Notes: generated from the letters alone by a model not told the origin. Positions 33,623 to 43,519 are shown, counted from the stretch's first letter. The stretch: DNA of 64,000 nt from Streptomyces indicus (GCF_900100315.1 NZ_FNFF01000005.1:62001-126000), one strand, 5' to 3'. Translations and numbers: made by a program.

Positions 33623-33937
33623 ATGGCATGGATCGTTCTGGTCATCTCCGGCATGCTCGAGGCCGTCTGGGCCACCGCACTGGGCAAGTCCGAGGGCTTC
33701 TCGCGCGTCGTACCGACCGTGATCTTCGGCGTGGGGCTCGTCGCGAGCATGGGCGGTCTCGCCTTCGCTCTGCGCACGCTCCCGGTGGGCACCGGGTACG
33801 CGGTCTGGGTCGGCATCGGCGCGGTCCTCACCGTCACATACGCGATGATCTTCGACGGTGAGCCCGTCTCGGCTCTGAAGCTGCTCTTCCTCGCCGGCAT
33901 CGTCGGCTGCGTGGTCGGCCTGAAGGTCCTGCACTGA
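33623..33937 (+). CDS. sugE: SMR-family guanidinium exporter (Gdx/SugE type)
   Basis: A 104-residue, four-span small multidrug resistance protein that works as a dimer. The essential Glu is residue 13 in MAWIVLVISGMLEAVWATAL. The following W16 and the GKSEGF segment (21-26) match the Gdx branch rather than the EmrE branch. Later spans are visible (PTVIFGVGLVASMGGLAFAL, GYAVWVGIGAVLTVTYAMIF, LLFLAGIVGCVVGLKVL). GGGAG is 8 bp before the ATG. The guanidine riboswitch directly upstream says the natural substrate is guanidinium. Confidence 0.93.
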   Translation: MAWIVLVISGMLEAVWATALGKSEGFSRVVPTVIFGVGLVASMGGLAFALRTLPVGTGYAVWVGIGAVLTVTYAMIFDGEPVSALKLLFLAGIVGCVVGLKVLH

Positions 33938-33986
33938 GCCGGCCGTAGCCACCAGTGATGCGGCCGGCCGTCCAGCTCGGGCTCAG
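33934..33986. terminator. Convergent-junction inverted repeat
   Basis: CTGAGCC (33934-33940) pairs with GGCTCAG (33980-33986). The arms hold the stop codons of the exporter and of the opposing regulator gene. GGCCG and CGGCC inside extend the structure. Confidence 0.45.
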
Positions 33987-34933
33987 GATTCGGCCGGTCG
34001 CCTGGCGTCGATCAGCGCCGCCACTCCGTCCAGGAACCGTTCCAGTCCGTACGCGAAGAGCGAGTCGACCCCGATCTCCACGCCCGGGGCCCGGCGTACG
34101 GACTGGAAGGCAGCCAGGGCGCCGTCGGTGAGCAGTCTGCTCAACTCGGCCTCCCGTGCGCGCAGCCACTGCTCGCCGTCCCGCCCGGTGTCGCGCGTCG
34201 CCGCCGCCTCCGCCTCCAGGTCGGCGGCGGCGCCCCGCACGTAGCCGAAGAGCGTGACCGCCGTGTGCATGCGGGCGTTGTCGTCGAGCCCGAGGCCGTC
34301 GAGGGCACGCAGCATCGCGTCGATGTGCATCATGCCGTGCGGCACGAGCAGCGGCCGGCTCAGGCTCATGGTGCGGGCCAGCCACGGGTGCGCCTGATAG
34401 AGGCCCCACTGCGTGTGCGCGCACTGCTCGAGGCGTTCACGCCACCCTTCGTACGCGGCGGGCAGCGGGCGTCCCGCGAAGGCGGCGTCGGCCATGAGGG
34501 CGATCAGCTCGTCCTTGTTGCGCACATGGCGGTAGAGGGACATCGTCGCGGTGTCCAGGGCGGTGGCGATCCGGCGCATGGTCAGCGCCTGGAGTCCCTC
34601 CGCGTCGGCGATCCGGAGCGCGGTGCGGACGATCTCCGCCTGCGGGCCCTCCGGGCCGGGCTCCACAGGCTCGGTCCGGGGCTTCCGTCTTCCCGGTGTC
34701 ACCGTCTCGGCGACCACCCTCTCGGCGACCACCGTGCCGACGCCCGGCACCGCGCGCACCAGCCCCCTCTGCTGCAACGCGGCAAGGACCTTCGTGGCGG
34801 TGGCGATGGCCACACCCCAGCGCAGCCGGATCTGCCGGGTGGACGGCACACGGTCGCCCGGCCTCAACTCCCCCGTCTCGATCCGCGCTTCCATCGTGTC
34901 CGCGATCCTCAGATACGGCGGCCGCTCGGCCAT
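33983..34933 (-). CDS. GntR-TetR fusion transcriptional regulator
   Basis: A 316-residue protein with two DNA-binding domains. Residues 1-75 form a GntR winged helix (YLRIADTMEARIETGELRPG, VPSTRQIRLRWGVAIATATKVLAALQQ, GVGTVV). Residues about 95-150 form a TetR helix-turn-helix (IVRTALRIADAEGLQALTMRRIATALD, MSLYRHVRNKDELIALMAD). The rest is the TetR_C ligand domain. Start ATG 34933 follows GGGAGGGG; the ATG at 34972 lies in operator DNA. It is divergent from the flavin monooxygenase, its probable target. Confidence 0.9.
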   Translation of the reverse strand: MAERPPYLRIADTMEARIETGELRPGDRVPSTRQIRLRWGVAIATATKVLAALQQRGLVRAVPGVGTVVAERVVAETVTPGRRKPRTEPVEPGPEGPQAEIVRTALRIADAEGLQALTMRRIATALDTATMSLYRHVRNKDELIALMADAAFAGRPLPAAYEGWRERLEQCAHTQWGLYQAHPWLARTMSLSRPLLVPHGMMHIDAMLRALDGLGLDDNARMHTAVTLFGYVRGAAADLEAEAAATRDTGRDGEQWLRAREAELSRLLTDGALAAFQSVRRAPGVEIGVDSLFAYGLERFLDGVAALIDARRPAES

Positions 34934-34958
34934 CCTGGCCCCTCCCCGCTCCCACTGC

Positions 34959-34986
34959 CCTAGTGCACTCAAGCTAGCGCACTAGG
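34959..34986. promoter_or_regulatory. CTAGTGC/GCACTAG operator between regulator and monooxygenase
   Basis: CCTAGTGC (34959-34966) and GCACTAGG (34979-34986) are perfect inverted arms. CTAGCGCACTAG (34974-34985) forms a second overlapping dyad, and another CCCTAGTGG lies at 35005-35013. It sits just upstream of the regulator start, as expected for autoregulation by its GntR-type domain. Confidence 0.7.
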
Positions 34987-35120
34987 ACGGATTGACGTCA
35001 ACTCCCCTAGTGGCAGGACTACTTGCTTCGTACGTTGTACGCAACGGGACCGCGTACGCCACGTACGCAAGGTCTCCGCACCCCTCCGACGTACACGCAT
35101 CTGCCTTCGAGGAGCCCACC

Positions 35121-36257
35121 ATGAACATCCTCATCTCCGGAGCCGGCGTCGCGGGCCAGGCCCTCGCCTACTGGCTGCACCGGCACGGCCACACCGCCAC
35201 GGTCGTCGAACGCGCCCCTCGGCTGCGCGACGGCGGCTTCGCGGTCGACTTCCGCGGCGAGGCACTCGACGTCCTCGACCGGATGGGGCTGCTCGGTCAA
35301 GTCCGGGCCCTGGACACGCAGATGGGCGACGCGACCATGGTGGACGCGGACGGCAGGCCGTACGCCACCCTGCCCGCCGTCGTGTACGCGGGCGATCTGG
35401 AGATCCTGAAGGGCGACCTCACGCGGCTGCTGCACGAGGTGACGTGCGACGTCGCCGAGTACGTGTTCGGCGACTCGGTGACGCGCCTGGAGGAACAGGC
35501 GGACGGGGTCCGCGTGGAGTTCGAGCGGGGCGCTCCCCGCACCTTCGACCTCGTGGTCGGTGCGGACGGGCTGCACTCGCGCACGCGGGCGCTCGCGTTC
35601 GGCCCCGAGGAGCGGTTCCTGCGCCATCTCGGGATCTACTCGGCCGTGTTCAGCCTGGACAACTATCTGGGTCTGGAGCACACAGGCCTGTTGTACAGCG
35701 TGCCCGGCAAGGCCGCGAACATCTTCAGCGCGCGCGGCAACACGGAGGCGCGGGCCGCCCTGCACTTCGCCTCGGAGCGCTTCGCGTACGACCGGCACGA
35801 TCTGGCGGAGCAACGGCGGATCCTGGCCCGGCGCTTCGCCGGCGAGGGCTGGGAGATCCCCCGGCTGCTGCGAGAGGTGGCGGCCTGCGAGGACCTGTAC
35901 TTCGACGCCAATGCCCAGGTGGAGATGGAGAGCTGGTCCAGGGGCCGGATCACGCTGCTCGGCGACGCCGGGTACTGCGCGGCGCCCACCTCGGGCCGCG
36001 GCACCTCGCAGGCGCTGATCGGCGCGTATGTGCTCGCGGGCGAACTCGCCGCCGCGGGCGGCGATCACGTGCGGGCCTTCGCCGCGTACGAGCGTGAGAT
36101 GCGGGGCTTCGTGGCCGAGCACCAGAAGGCGGGACGCGAGGGCGCGGAGGCCTTCTTCATGGGCACGCCCACGCAGGAGCTCCTTGACATGCTCGCCGCG
36201 GGCATGCCGCACACGGAGCGCGGCGCCGTGGTCCGGCTCAAGGACTACCCCGCGTGA
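35121..36257 (+). CDS. FAD-dependent aromatic-type monooxygenase
   Basis: A 378-residue group A flavin monooxygenase. FAD motifs in order: ISGAGVAGQALAYWL (residues 5-19, GxGxxG), VVGADGLHSRTR (about 147-158, DG motif) and ITLLGDAGYCAAPTSGRGTSQALIGAYVLAGEL (about 275-307, GD motif). It is of the type that hydroxylates antibiotics (TetX-like) or aromatic compounds. GAGGAG precedes the ATG. The divergent GntR-TetR regulator suggests induction by a xenobiotic substrate. Confidence 0.9.
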   Translation: MNILISGAGVAGQALAYWLHRHGHTATVVERAPRLRDGGFAVDFRGEALDVLDRMGLLGQVRALDTQMGDATMVDADGRPYATLPAVVYAGDLEILKGDLTRLLHEVTCDVAEYVFGDSVTRLEEQADGVRVEFERGAPRTFDLVVGADGLHSRTRALAFGPEERFLRHLGIYSAVFSLDNYLGLEHTGLLYSVPGKAANIFSARGNTEARAALHFASERFAYDRHDLAEQRRILARRFAGEGWEIPRLLREVAACEDLYFDANAQVEMESWSRGRITLLGDAGYCAAPTSGRGTSQALIGAYVLAGELAAAGGDHVRAFAAYEREMRGFVAEHQKAGREGAEAFFMGTPTQELLDMLAAGMPHTERGAVVRLKDYPA

Positions 36258-36288
36258 ACCGCTCGGGTCGCGGTCTGCCTGCAGGGAC

Positions 36289-36319
36289 TTGAACCTCCCC
36301 CGAGGGGAGCTCCTACCGT
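36289..36319 (+). promoter_or_regulatory. MerR-type promoter with 19-bp spacer and internal dyad
   Basis: TTGAAC (36289-36294) and TACCGT (36314-36319) are separated by 19 bp. The spacer contains CTCCCC-CGA-GGGGAG (36295-36309), a perfect 6-bp dyad. Overlong spacers with a dyad between -35 and -10 are the hallmark of MerR-family activation. It drives the hydrolase gene at 36374. No MerR gene is in the window. Confidence 0.7.
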
Positions 36320-36373
36320 GCACTCCGGCGCGGCGGCCCGACGATCCGGCCGCCGCGGGAGAGGAGCGAGGTC

Positions 36374-37165
36374 ATGACGGGCAACGCGGGATACGTCCTC
36401 GTATCGGGCGGCTACACGGGCGGCTGGATCTGGCGCGATGTCGCCGCACAGCTGCGGGACACGGGCGCGGAGGTGCATCCGGGGACCCTCACCGGGTACG
36501 GGGACCGGCGCCATCTCGCCACGCCGGCCACGGACTTGGCGACGCACATCGAGGACGTGGTGCAGCTGATCGACCACGCCGACGCACCGAAACTCGTCCT
36601 CGTCGGGCACTGCTACGGCATCTTCCCGGTGCTCGGCGCCGCCGACCGCAGGCCCGAGCGCGTCGAGCGGATCGTGTACGTGGACACCGGCGCACCCGAG
36701 GACGGCGAATCGGTGCTCGACGTGGCACCGGAGGAGGCCTCCGACCACGTGACGGGGCGGATCGCGCGCAGCGAGGACGGTCATACGCTGCTGCCTCCGC
36801 CGCTCACGGACACGATGACCTGGGGCAGCCTGGAGGGCATCGACGAGGCGGGGCGTGAACGGCTCGCGCGCCTGGCCGCGCCCCAGCCCATCGGGACCCT
36901 CACCCAGCCCTTGCGCCTGACCGGCAAGGCGCTCGAACTGCCCGCGTCCGGTGTCTTCTGCACCGCGAACGGGATGAGCATCGCGCTCGTGGAGGCCGTG
37001 ATCGCTGCGGGTGACCGTCGTGCGCAGCGGCTGCTCGACGGCGATGTCACGCTCTTCGACCTGCCGACCGGGCACTGGCCGATGCTGTCGGCGCCCGGCG
37101 CGCTGGCCGAGGTGCTGCTGCGGGCGGCGGCCGGCGAGGGGCACCGGCCGGCCGCCGCGTCCTGA
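36374..37165 (+). CDS. Alpha/beta hydrolase with cysteine nucleophile (GHCYG)
   Basis: A 263-residue alpha/beta hydrolase related to the plant methylesterase-type family (GGYTGGWIWRDVAAQLRDTG at about 12-31). The nucleophile elbow reads LVLVGHCYGIFPV, so Cys80 replaces the usual Ser. The usual HGG oxyanion motif is SGG. The C-terminal histidine is in LPTGHWPML (about 236-244). Cys nucleophiles are known in dienelactone hydrolases, but this is not that family. GAGGAGCGAG precedes the ATG, and the upstream promoter looks MerR-controlled. Confidence 0.85.
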   Translation: MTGNAGYVLVSGGYTGGWIWRDVAAQLRDTGAEVHPGTLTGYGDRRHLATPATDLATHIEDVVQLIDHADAPKLVLVGHCYGIFPVLGAADRRPERVERIVYVDTGAPEDGESVLDVAPEEASDHVTGRIARSEDGHTLLPPPLTDTMTWGSLEGIDEAGRERLARLAAPQPIGTLTQPLRLTGKALELPASGVFCTANGMSIALVEAVIAAGDRRAQRLLDGDVTLFDLPTGHWPMLSAPGALAEVLLRAAAGEGHRPAAAS

Positions 37166-37273
37166 CCGCGCACGCGTGGGCCCGGCAGGCGTCACCGCAA
37201 GCCGGGCCCTGAGCCCAAGCACTCGTGGCGCCGCGCCGGGCCCGTGCGCGCGCCGCCGTTCGGTCGCCCGGCG

Positions 37274-38311
37274 TCAGCCCAGCGCCCGCCCGTACGTCAC
37301 GAACTCCCGCGCCACCGTGTACCCGAGCCGCTCGTACAGGCCGAGCGCTCCGGACGGGTTCGCGGTGTCGACCGTGAGCGAGGCCGTGTCGTAGCCGGCG
37401 CGGTGCGCGGCGTCGAGCGTGGCGGCCATCAGCGCGGGCGCCGCACCCCTGCCCCGGTAGGCGCGGCGCGTGGCCAAGTACCCGACGTGGCAGTCGCGGA
37501 CGCCGAAGGCCTCGGTGTCGGCCTCGGACTCCTCGGCGATGAGATACGCCGCGACCTCGTCCCCGTCGACGAGCAACCGGCTCATCGCGGGCCGGAAGGA
37601 ACGCGATCCGGTGACCCAGGTGCGCCAGTCCGTCGCGTCCATGACCGTGAAGTTCCAGTGGTCGCGGAAGGCGTCGTTGTGCGCGAGCCGCGTCGCCTCC
37701 TCGAACCTGTCCTCGTACGGGACGATCCGCAGTCCCTCGGGGGCGGGGACCGACTCGGGCCGGTCGTGCCGGAGCGGGTGGGACATCTCGAACCAGTAGC
37801 GCTCGGGCGTGAAGCCCAGCGCGCCGGTCAGCGCCCGCAGGTTCTCGTCGCCGGACTTGCCGGTGACCAGCAGGCGGCCTTCGAGGGCGGCGAACCGCTC
37901 GGCGTGCAGCACCCGCGCCCGCGCGTCAAGGAACTCCACGAGGCGGGTGCCGATGCCCTCGCGGCGCCAGGCCGGATGCACTCCCGCGTCCCCGTCGAAA
38001 CGGGCCGCGTCCACGGCGCCTTCCGGGGTGTGCAGCACGGCGTACGCGACCAGCTGGTCGCCGTCGAACACGGCGAGCGTGTCGGCCACCAAGTCCAGCT
38101 TGGGATCGGCGAGTTCCTCGGCGAGGTCGTCCGCGTCCCGGTGGTGCCCGGTGCGGTCGACCGCCTCGATGTCGGTGCGCAGTGCCAGCCACGCCGCGAC
38201 ATCGCTCTTGTCGAGCGGACGCTCGGTGCGCTCGCCCGCGTCCACGTCGGTCACATCGTCGTCGTTCAGGTCGTCGTCGTTCGGGCCGTCATCGTCATAC
38301 GGGTGGTTCAC
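37274..38311 (-). CDS. Tandem GNAT acetyltransferase
   Basis: A 345-residue protein with two GNAT domains, similar in layout to mycothiol synthase-like proteins. Domain 1 has DAGVHPAWRREGIGTRLVEFLDAR (about 107-130). Domain 2 has VGYLATRRAYRGRGAAPALMAATLDAA (about 277-303) and NPSGALGLYERLGYTV. The N-terminus is a curious acidic Asp/Asn run (YDDDGPNDDDLNDDDVTDVD). The start is GTG at 38311 with GACGAT 6 nt upstream; a later start inside the acidic run is possible. Confidence 0.85.
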   Translation of the reverse strand: MNHPYDDDGPNDDDLNDDDVTDVDAGERTERPLDKSDVAAWLALRTDIEAVDRTGHHRDADDLAEELADPKLDLVADTLAVFDGDQLVAYAVLHTPEGAVDAARFDGDAGVHPAWRREGIGTRLVEFLDARARVLHAERFAALEGRLLVTGKSGDENLRALTGALGFTPERYWFEMSHPLRHDRPESVPAPEGLRIVPYEDRFEEATRLAHNDAFRDHWNFTVMDATDWRTWVTGSRSFRPAMSRLLVDGDEVAAYLIAEESEADTEAFGVRDCHVGYLATRRAYRGRGAAPALMAATLDAAHRAGYDTASLTVDTANPSGALGLYERLGYTVAREFVTYGRALG

Positions 38312-38400
38312 AGCACCATCGTCGTACGGATGGCCCGATCCCGCCCGGGCAGCCCCTCGGTTCCCGCCTCCCAGGCGAGCGCGGGCAGGTGCGGGCGCCG

Positions 38401-38592
38401 TCAGCGGGACGCGTGCGCCCGGCGCGTACCGGCGTGGGCGGTCCTGCCCGTGTGGGCCGGGCAGCGGACGGCCATCTTCCGTTCGCCGCAGTAGTACAGG
38501 CCTCCGGGTACGGACTCGATGCGCTCACCGCACAACGGGCCCTCCTCATCGGGCCGGTAGCCCACGACGCGCAGCCCGAAATGGAAACGCAC
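38401..38592 (-). CDS. Small conserved-looking hypothetical protein
   Basis: A 63-residue protein. The GTG start at 38592 follows GGGGGAGAG and gives VRFHFGLRVVGYRPDEEGPL. Three cysteines and a histidine (PLCGERI, YYCGERK, VRCPAH) could bind zinc or form disulfides. The longer frame to 38631 has no ribosome binding site. Function unknown. Confidence 0.55.
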   Translation of the reverse strand: MRFHFGLRVVGYRPDEEGPLCGERIESVPGGLYYCGERKMAVRCPAHTGRTAHAGTRRAHASR

Positions 38593-38763
38593 GGGCGACT
38601 CTCCCCCATCCTCAGATCCACGGCGCCCCATCTGCGGAGCGCTGCTCGTGGGGCCAGGCTATGGAGGGCTCCGGGCCTTTCGGACCCGCAAAGGTCCCGC
38701 GGGCGGCAGGACCAAAGTCCGTTACCCGGGGGTTGTCCACCGACGGTGCCCGTGGCCGGCGGT

Positions 38764-38778
38764 TTGCCGTATCGGCAA
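38764..38778. promoter_or_regulatory. TTGCCG-TAT-CGGCAA dyad upstream of the methyltransferase
   Basis: A 6-bp perfect inverted repeat with a 3-bp centre, 71 bp before the methyltransferase start. Further upstream GGACC-CGCAAA-GGTCC (38689-38704 region) is a second dyad. Both could be regulator sites. Confidence 0.4.
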
Positions 38779-38849
38779 CAGGCTTTGCCTCGCAGCCGGG
38801 ACCGGGCGCACGGTGGCCCCACGCACCCCCGAGCGGAAGGGCCCGAGCG

Positions 38850-39509
38850 ATGACCGAGACCACGCCCACCACGACCGGCACGGACGAACCCAGCGCCCAG
38901 GAGTTCTGGGACGGCCGCTACCGGCAGAGCGAGAAGCTGTTCAGCGGCCGCCCCAACCTCGAACTCGTCGAGGAGAGCGCGGACCTCACCCCCGGCCGCG
39001 CCCTCGACCTCGGCTGCGGCGAGGGCGGCGACGCGATCTGGCTGGCGCGGCAGGGCTGGCAGGTGACGGCCACGGACGTCTCCGCCGTGGCCCTGGAGCG
39101 CGCCGCACGGCACGCGCGGGAAGCGGGGGTGGCCGAGCGGATCGACTTCCAGCGCCACGACCTAGCGACGAGCTTCCCGTCCGGCTCGTTCGACCTGGTC
39201 TCGGCGCACTTCCTGCAGTCCCTGATCGCCCTCCCCCGCGACGCGATCCTGCGCACCGCCGCGGCCGCCGTCGCTCCGGGCGGCACGCTCCTCGTCGTCG
39301 ACCACGCCGGCTGGCCCTCGTGGGAGCCGGGGCCGCACCCCGAGGTGCACTTCCCGACGACCCAGGAGGTGCTCGCCGGGCTGCAGTTGGCCCCCTGCCA
39401 GTGGGAGGTGCGCACCGAGCGGCTGTACGACCACGAGGTGACGCTGGCCGACGGCCGCGTGCGGACGCGTGCCAACAACATCCTCAAGGTGCGCCGGCTG
39501 ACGGCCTGA
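38850..39509 (+). CDS. SAM-dependent methyltransferase
   Basis: A 219-residue class I methyltransferase. AQEFWDGRYRQSEKLFSGRPN (about 16-36), motif I ALDLGCGEGGDAIWLARQGW (about 51-70), motif II ATDVSAVALERAA, DFQRHDLATSFPSGSFDLVSAHFLQS (about 98-123) and LLVVDHAGWPSWEPG are visible. The family includes tellurite- or thiopurine-type methyltransferases. GGAAGG lies 10 bp before the ATG. Confidence 0.88.
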   Translation: MTETTPTTTGTDEPSAQEFWDGRYRQSEKLFSGRPNLELVEESADLTPGRALDLGCGEGGDAIWLARQGWQVTATDVSAVALERAARHAREAGVAERIDFQRHDLATSFPSGSFDLVSAHFLQSLIALPRDAILRTAAAAVAPGGTLLVVDHAGWPSWEPGPHPEVHFPTTQEVLAGLQLAPCQWEVRTERLYDHEVTLADGRVRTRANNILKVRRLTA

Positions 39510-39654
39510 GGGCCGCCGACCGGTGGCCGGGAGGGCTCCGGCTGACGGCCCGAGGGGCTCCGGTGCGTTCCGGTTTCTTCCGGGCGTACGGGACAGCGGC
39601 GCGCCCCTGTCACAAGATCGGACAGAAGTTACCTATTGGTATGGCGTGACTTAA

Positions 39655-41355
<1,701 letters not shown>

Positions 41356-41414
41356 GGCCGCACTGCAGTTCTGCCTGTGAGACTGCACGTCTGTTCTGCT
41401 GATCGCTGAACCAT

Positions 41415-41454
41415 CCGGTGGCCCGGCACCTCTGCCGGGCCACCGGCCTTTTTT
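41415..41454 (+). terminator. Strong rho-independent terminator
   Basis: CCGGTGGCCCGGCA (41415-41428) and TGCCGGGCCACCGG (41433-41446) form a perfect 14-bp stem with a CCTC loop, followed by CCTTTTTTG. It ends the cholesterol oxidase transcript. Confidence 0.95.
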
Positions 41455-41520
41455 GCGCGGCGCGTACGGTGGAAGAGGATCTTCCTCTGCGGTCCTCCCG
41501 CACGCGCGAAAGGCACCCTG

Positions 41521-42555
41521 GTGACGCAAGACGTTCTCGTACGGACCGAGGGCCACGCCGCCCACCTCGTCCTGAACCGGCCCCGCGCGCTCAACGCGCT
41601 CGACCACCCGATGGTCGGCGCCCTCGACGCGGCGCTGTCCGCCGCGGAGCACGACCCGGCGATCGCCACCGTGCTCCTGTACGGCGCAGGTGAGCGTGGG
41701 CTGTGCGCGGGCGGCGACATCCGCGCCATCCACGACGACGCGAAGGCCGGCGGCCGCGCCTCGGCCGCCTTCTGGCACGACGAGTACCGCCTGAACGCGC
41801 GGATCGCCCGCTACCCGAAGCCGTACGTGGCCCTGATGGACGGCATCGTGATGGGCGGTGGCGTGGGTCTTTCGGCGCACGGCTCGCTCCGGGTGGTGAC
41901 CGAGCGGTCGCGGGTCGCGATGCCGGAGACGACGATCGGCTTCGTACCGGATGTGGGCGGCACGTATCTGCTCTCGCGCGCACCCGGACTCCTCGGGACC
42001 CACCTGGCGCTGACCGGCACGGCGGTCGGGGCGGCGGATGCACAGCTGTGCGGGCTGGCCGACCACCACATGCCGTCCGGGCAGCTGCCCGAGCTGATCG
42101 CCGACCTCTCCCGGCTGCCCGCCGAGGAGGCCGTCGCGCGCCACGCCCGCCCCGCGCCGGAGGGCGAGCTGGCCGCGGCGCGGGAGTGGATCGACGCCTG
42201 CTACGCGGCGGAGACCGTCGAAGAGATCCTGGAGCGGCTGCTCGACTGCGGGGTGGCGGCGGCCAAGGAGACCGCCGTGACGCTCCAGTCGAAGTCGCCG
42301 ACCGCGCTGAAGGTCACGCTCGAAGCGGTGCGCAGGGCAAGGGAGTTGGACTCGCTGGAGGAGGTGCTCGTCCAGGAGTTCCGCGTGTCGTGCAACGCGC
42401 TGGGGATGCCCGATCTGGTGGAGGGCATCCGCGCCCAGGTGATCGACAAGGACCGCTCCCCGCGCTGGTCGCCCGCGGACCTCGCGGCGGTGACCCGGGC
42501 CGATGTGGAGCGCTTCTTCGCTCCCGTGGAGGGCGAGCCGAACTTCGGGGGCTGA
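41521..42555 (+). CDS. Enoyl-CoA hydratase/3-hydroxyisobutyryl-CoA hydrolase-like enzyme
   Basis: A 344-residue crotonase-fold protein. LNRPRALNALDHPMVGAL (about 18-35), RGLCAGGDIRAIHDDA (about 60-75), YVALMDGIVMGGGVGLSAHG (about 101-120) and MPETTIGFVPDVGGTYLLSR (about 137-156) are all diagnostic. The extended C-terminal half (LQSKSPTALKVTLEAVRRA, EFRVSCNAL, DFVEGIRA-like) matches HIBCH of valine catabolism rather than short hydratases. The GTG start follows GAAAGG. The promoter lies between it and the terminator upstream. Confidence 0.9.
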   Translation: MTQDVLVRTEGHAAHLVLNRPRALNALDHPMVGALDAALSAAEHDPAIATVLLYGAGERGLCAGGDIRAIHDDAKAGGRASAAFWHDEYRLNARIARYPKPYVALMDGIVMGGGVGLSAHGSLRVVTERSRVAMPETTIGFVPDVGGTYLLSRAPGLLGTHLALTGTAVGAADAQLCGLADHHMPSGQLPELIADLSRLPAEEAVARHARPAPEGELAAAREWIDACYAAETVEEILERLLDCGVAAAKETAVTLQSKSPTALKVTLEAVRRARELDSLEEVLVQEFRVSCNALGMPDLVEGIRAQVIDKDRSPRWSPADLAAVTRADVERFFAPVEGEPNFGG

Positions 42556-42620
42556 GCCGCCCACCTGCTCCAGGACCGCCCCCCACCTGCCCCGGGACCG
42601 ACTCCTCGGCACCGGCCCGC

Positions 42621-42673
42621 TTGACGTGCAGCCAAATGGCTGCCTATTTTTGTTCAGGCAGCCAGAAGGCTGC
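42621..42673 (+). promoter_or_regulatory. ArsR-controlled promoter with twin operators
   Basis: Promoter TTGACG (42621-42626), 18 bp, TATTTT (42645-42650). Two operators of form GCAGCC-N4-GGCTGC lie at 42628-42643 (inside the spacer) and 42658-42673 (around +1), exactly 30 bp apart. Binding at both would block RNA polymerase. Confidence 0.85.
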
Positions 42674-42703
42674 ATATCGGTCGGGCGGGGTCGGAGCGGA
42701 GCG

Positions 42704-43495
42704 ATGGACGAGGTCTTCAAGGCACTGGCGGATCCCAGCAGGCGCCGCCTCCTGGACAGCCTGAACGCCCGCAACGGGCAGAGCCTGCGCGAGCTGTGCG
42801 CGGGACTCGACATGGCGCGCCAGTCGGTGAGCAAGCACCTCGCCCTGCTCGAAGCGGCCCGTCTCGTCACGGCGGTGAAGCAGGGCAGGGAGAAGCTGCA
42901 CTACCTCAACGCCGAGCCGATCAATGCCATCGCCGACCGCTGGATCAGCCGCTACGACCGCGCACGGGTCCAAGCACTCGCCGACCTCAAGACAGCACTG
43001 GAGCACTCCCCCATGGACAGCAACGCCTTCGTCTACACGACCTACATCCGTACGACCCCCGAGAAGCTCTGGCAGGGCCTGACCGATCCCGCGTTCACCA
43101 GCCGCTACTGGGGGATCTCCTTCCGCACCGACTGGACGGCGGGCTCCCCGATGGCCTGGGAGGGCCAGGGGCTGGCCGGCGAGGACCCGGCCCAGGTGGT
43201 CCTGGAGGCCGACCCATACCGCCGCCTCTCGTACACCTGGCACACGTTCACGCCCGAGTGGGCCGAGGCGGTAGGCGTCGACAAGGACGTCTACGAGAAG
43301 CTGGCGGCCGAACCGCGCTCCAAGGTGGCCTTCGACCTGGAGCAGCAGGGCGAGATCGTCAAACTCACCGTCGTCCACGACGGATTCGAGCCGGGCAGCA
43401 CCCTCAAGGAGATGATCGGCGGCGGCTGGCCGCACCTGGTCTCGGACCTCAAGACCCTTCTGGAGACGGGTGAGACGCTGCCGCGCGAGGAGTGA
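42704..43495 (+). CDS. ArsR winged helix fused to an SRPBCC (AHSA1) domain
   Basis: A 263-residue fusion. Residues 1-90 are an ArsR repressor (VFKALADPSRRRLLDSLNARNGQSLRELCAG, MARQSVSKHLALLEAARLVTAVKQGREKLHYLN) without metal-binding CxC. Residues about 105-263 are an SRPBCC ligand-binding domain (YIRTTPEKLWQGLTDPAFTSRYWG, SPMAWEGQGL, VVHDGFEPGSTLKEMIGGGWPHLVSDL). GGAGCGGAG precedes the ATG. The SRPBCC domain probably senses a hydrophobic ligand that releases the repressor from its two upstream operators. A split form of the same module is at 60817-61970. Confidence 0.9.
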   Translation: MDEVFKALADPSRRRLLDSLNARNGQSLRELCAGLDMARQSVSKHLALLEAARLVTAVKQGREKLHYLNAEPINAIADRWISRYDRARVQALADLKTALEHSPMDSNAFVYTTYIRTTPEKLWQGLTDPAFTSRYWGISFRTDWTAGSPMAWEGQGLAGEDPAQVVLEADPYRRLSYTWHTFTPEWAEAVGVDKDVYEKLAAEPRSKVAFDLEQQGEIVKLTVVHDGFEPGSTLKEMIGGGWPHLVSDLKTLLETGETLPREE

Positions 43496-43496
43496 G

Positions 43497-43519
43497 ACAC
43501 CCGGGATTCTCAGGGGTGT
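43497..43519. terminator. Small hairpin between convergent genes
   Basis: ACACCC (43497-43502) pairs with GGGTGT (43514-43519) around the stop codon of the leftward gene. Weak, no T-run. Confidence 0.3.
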
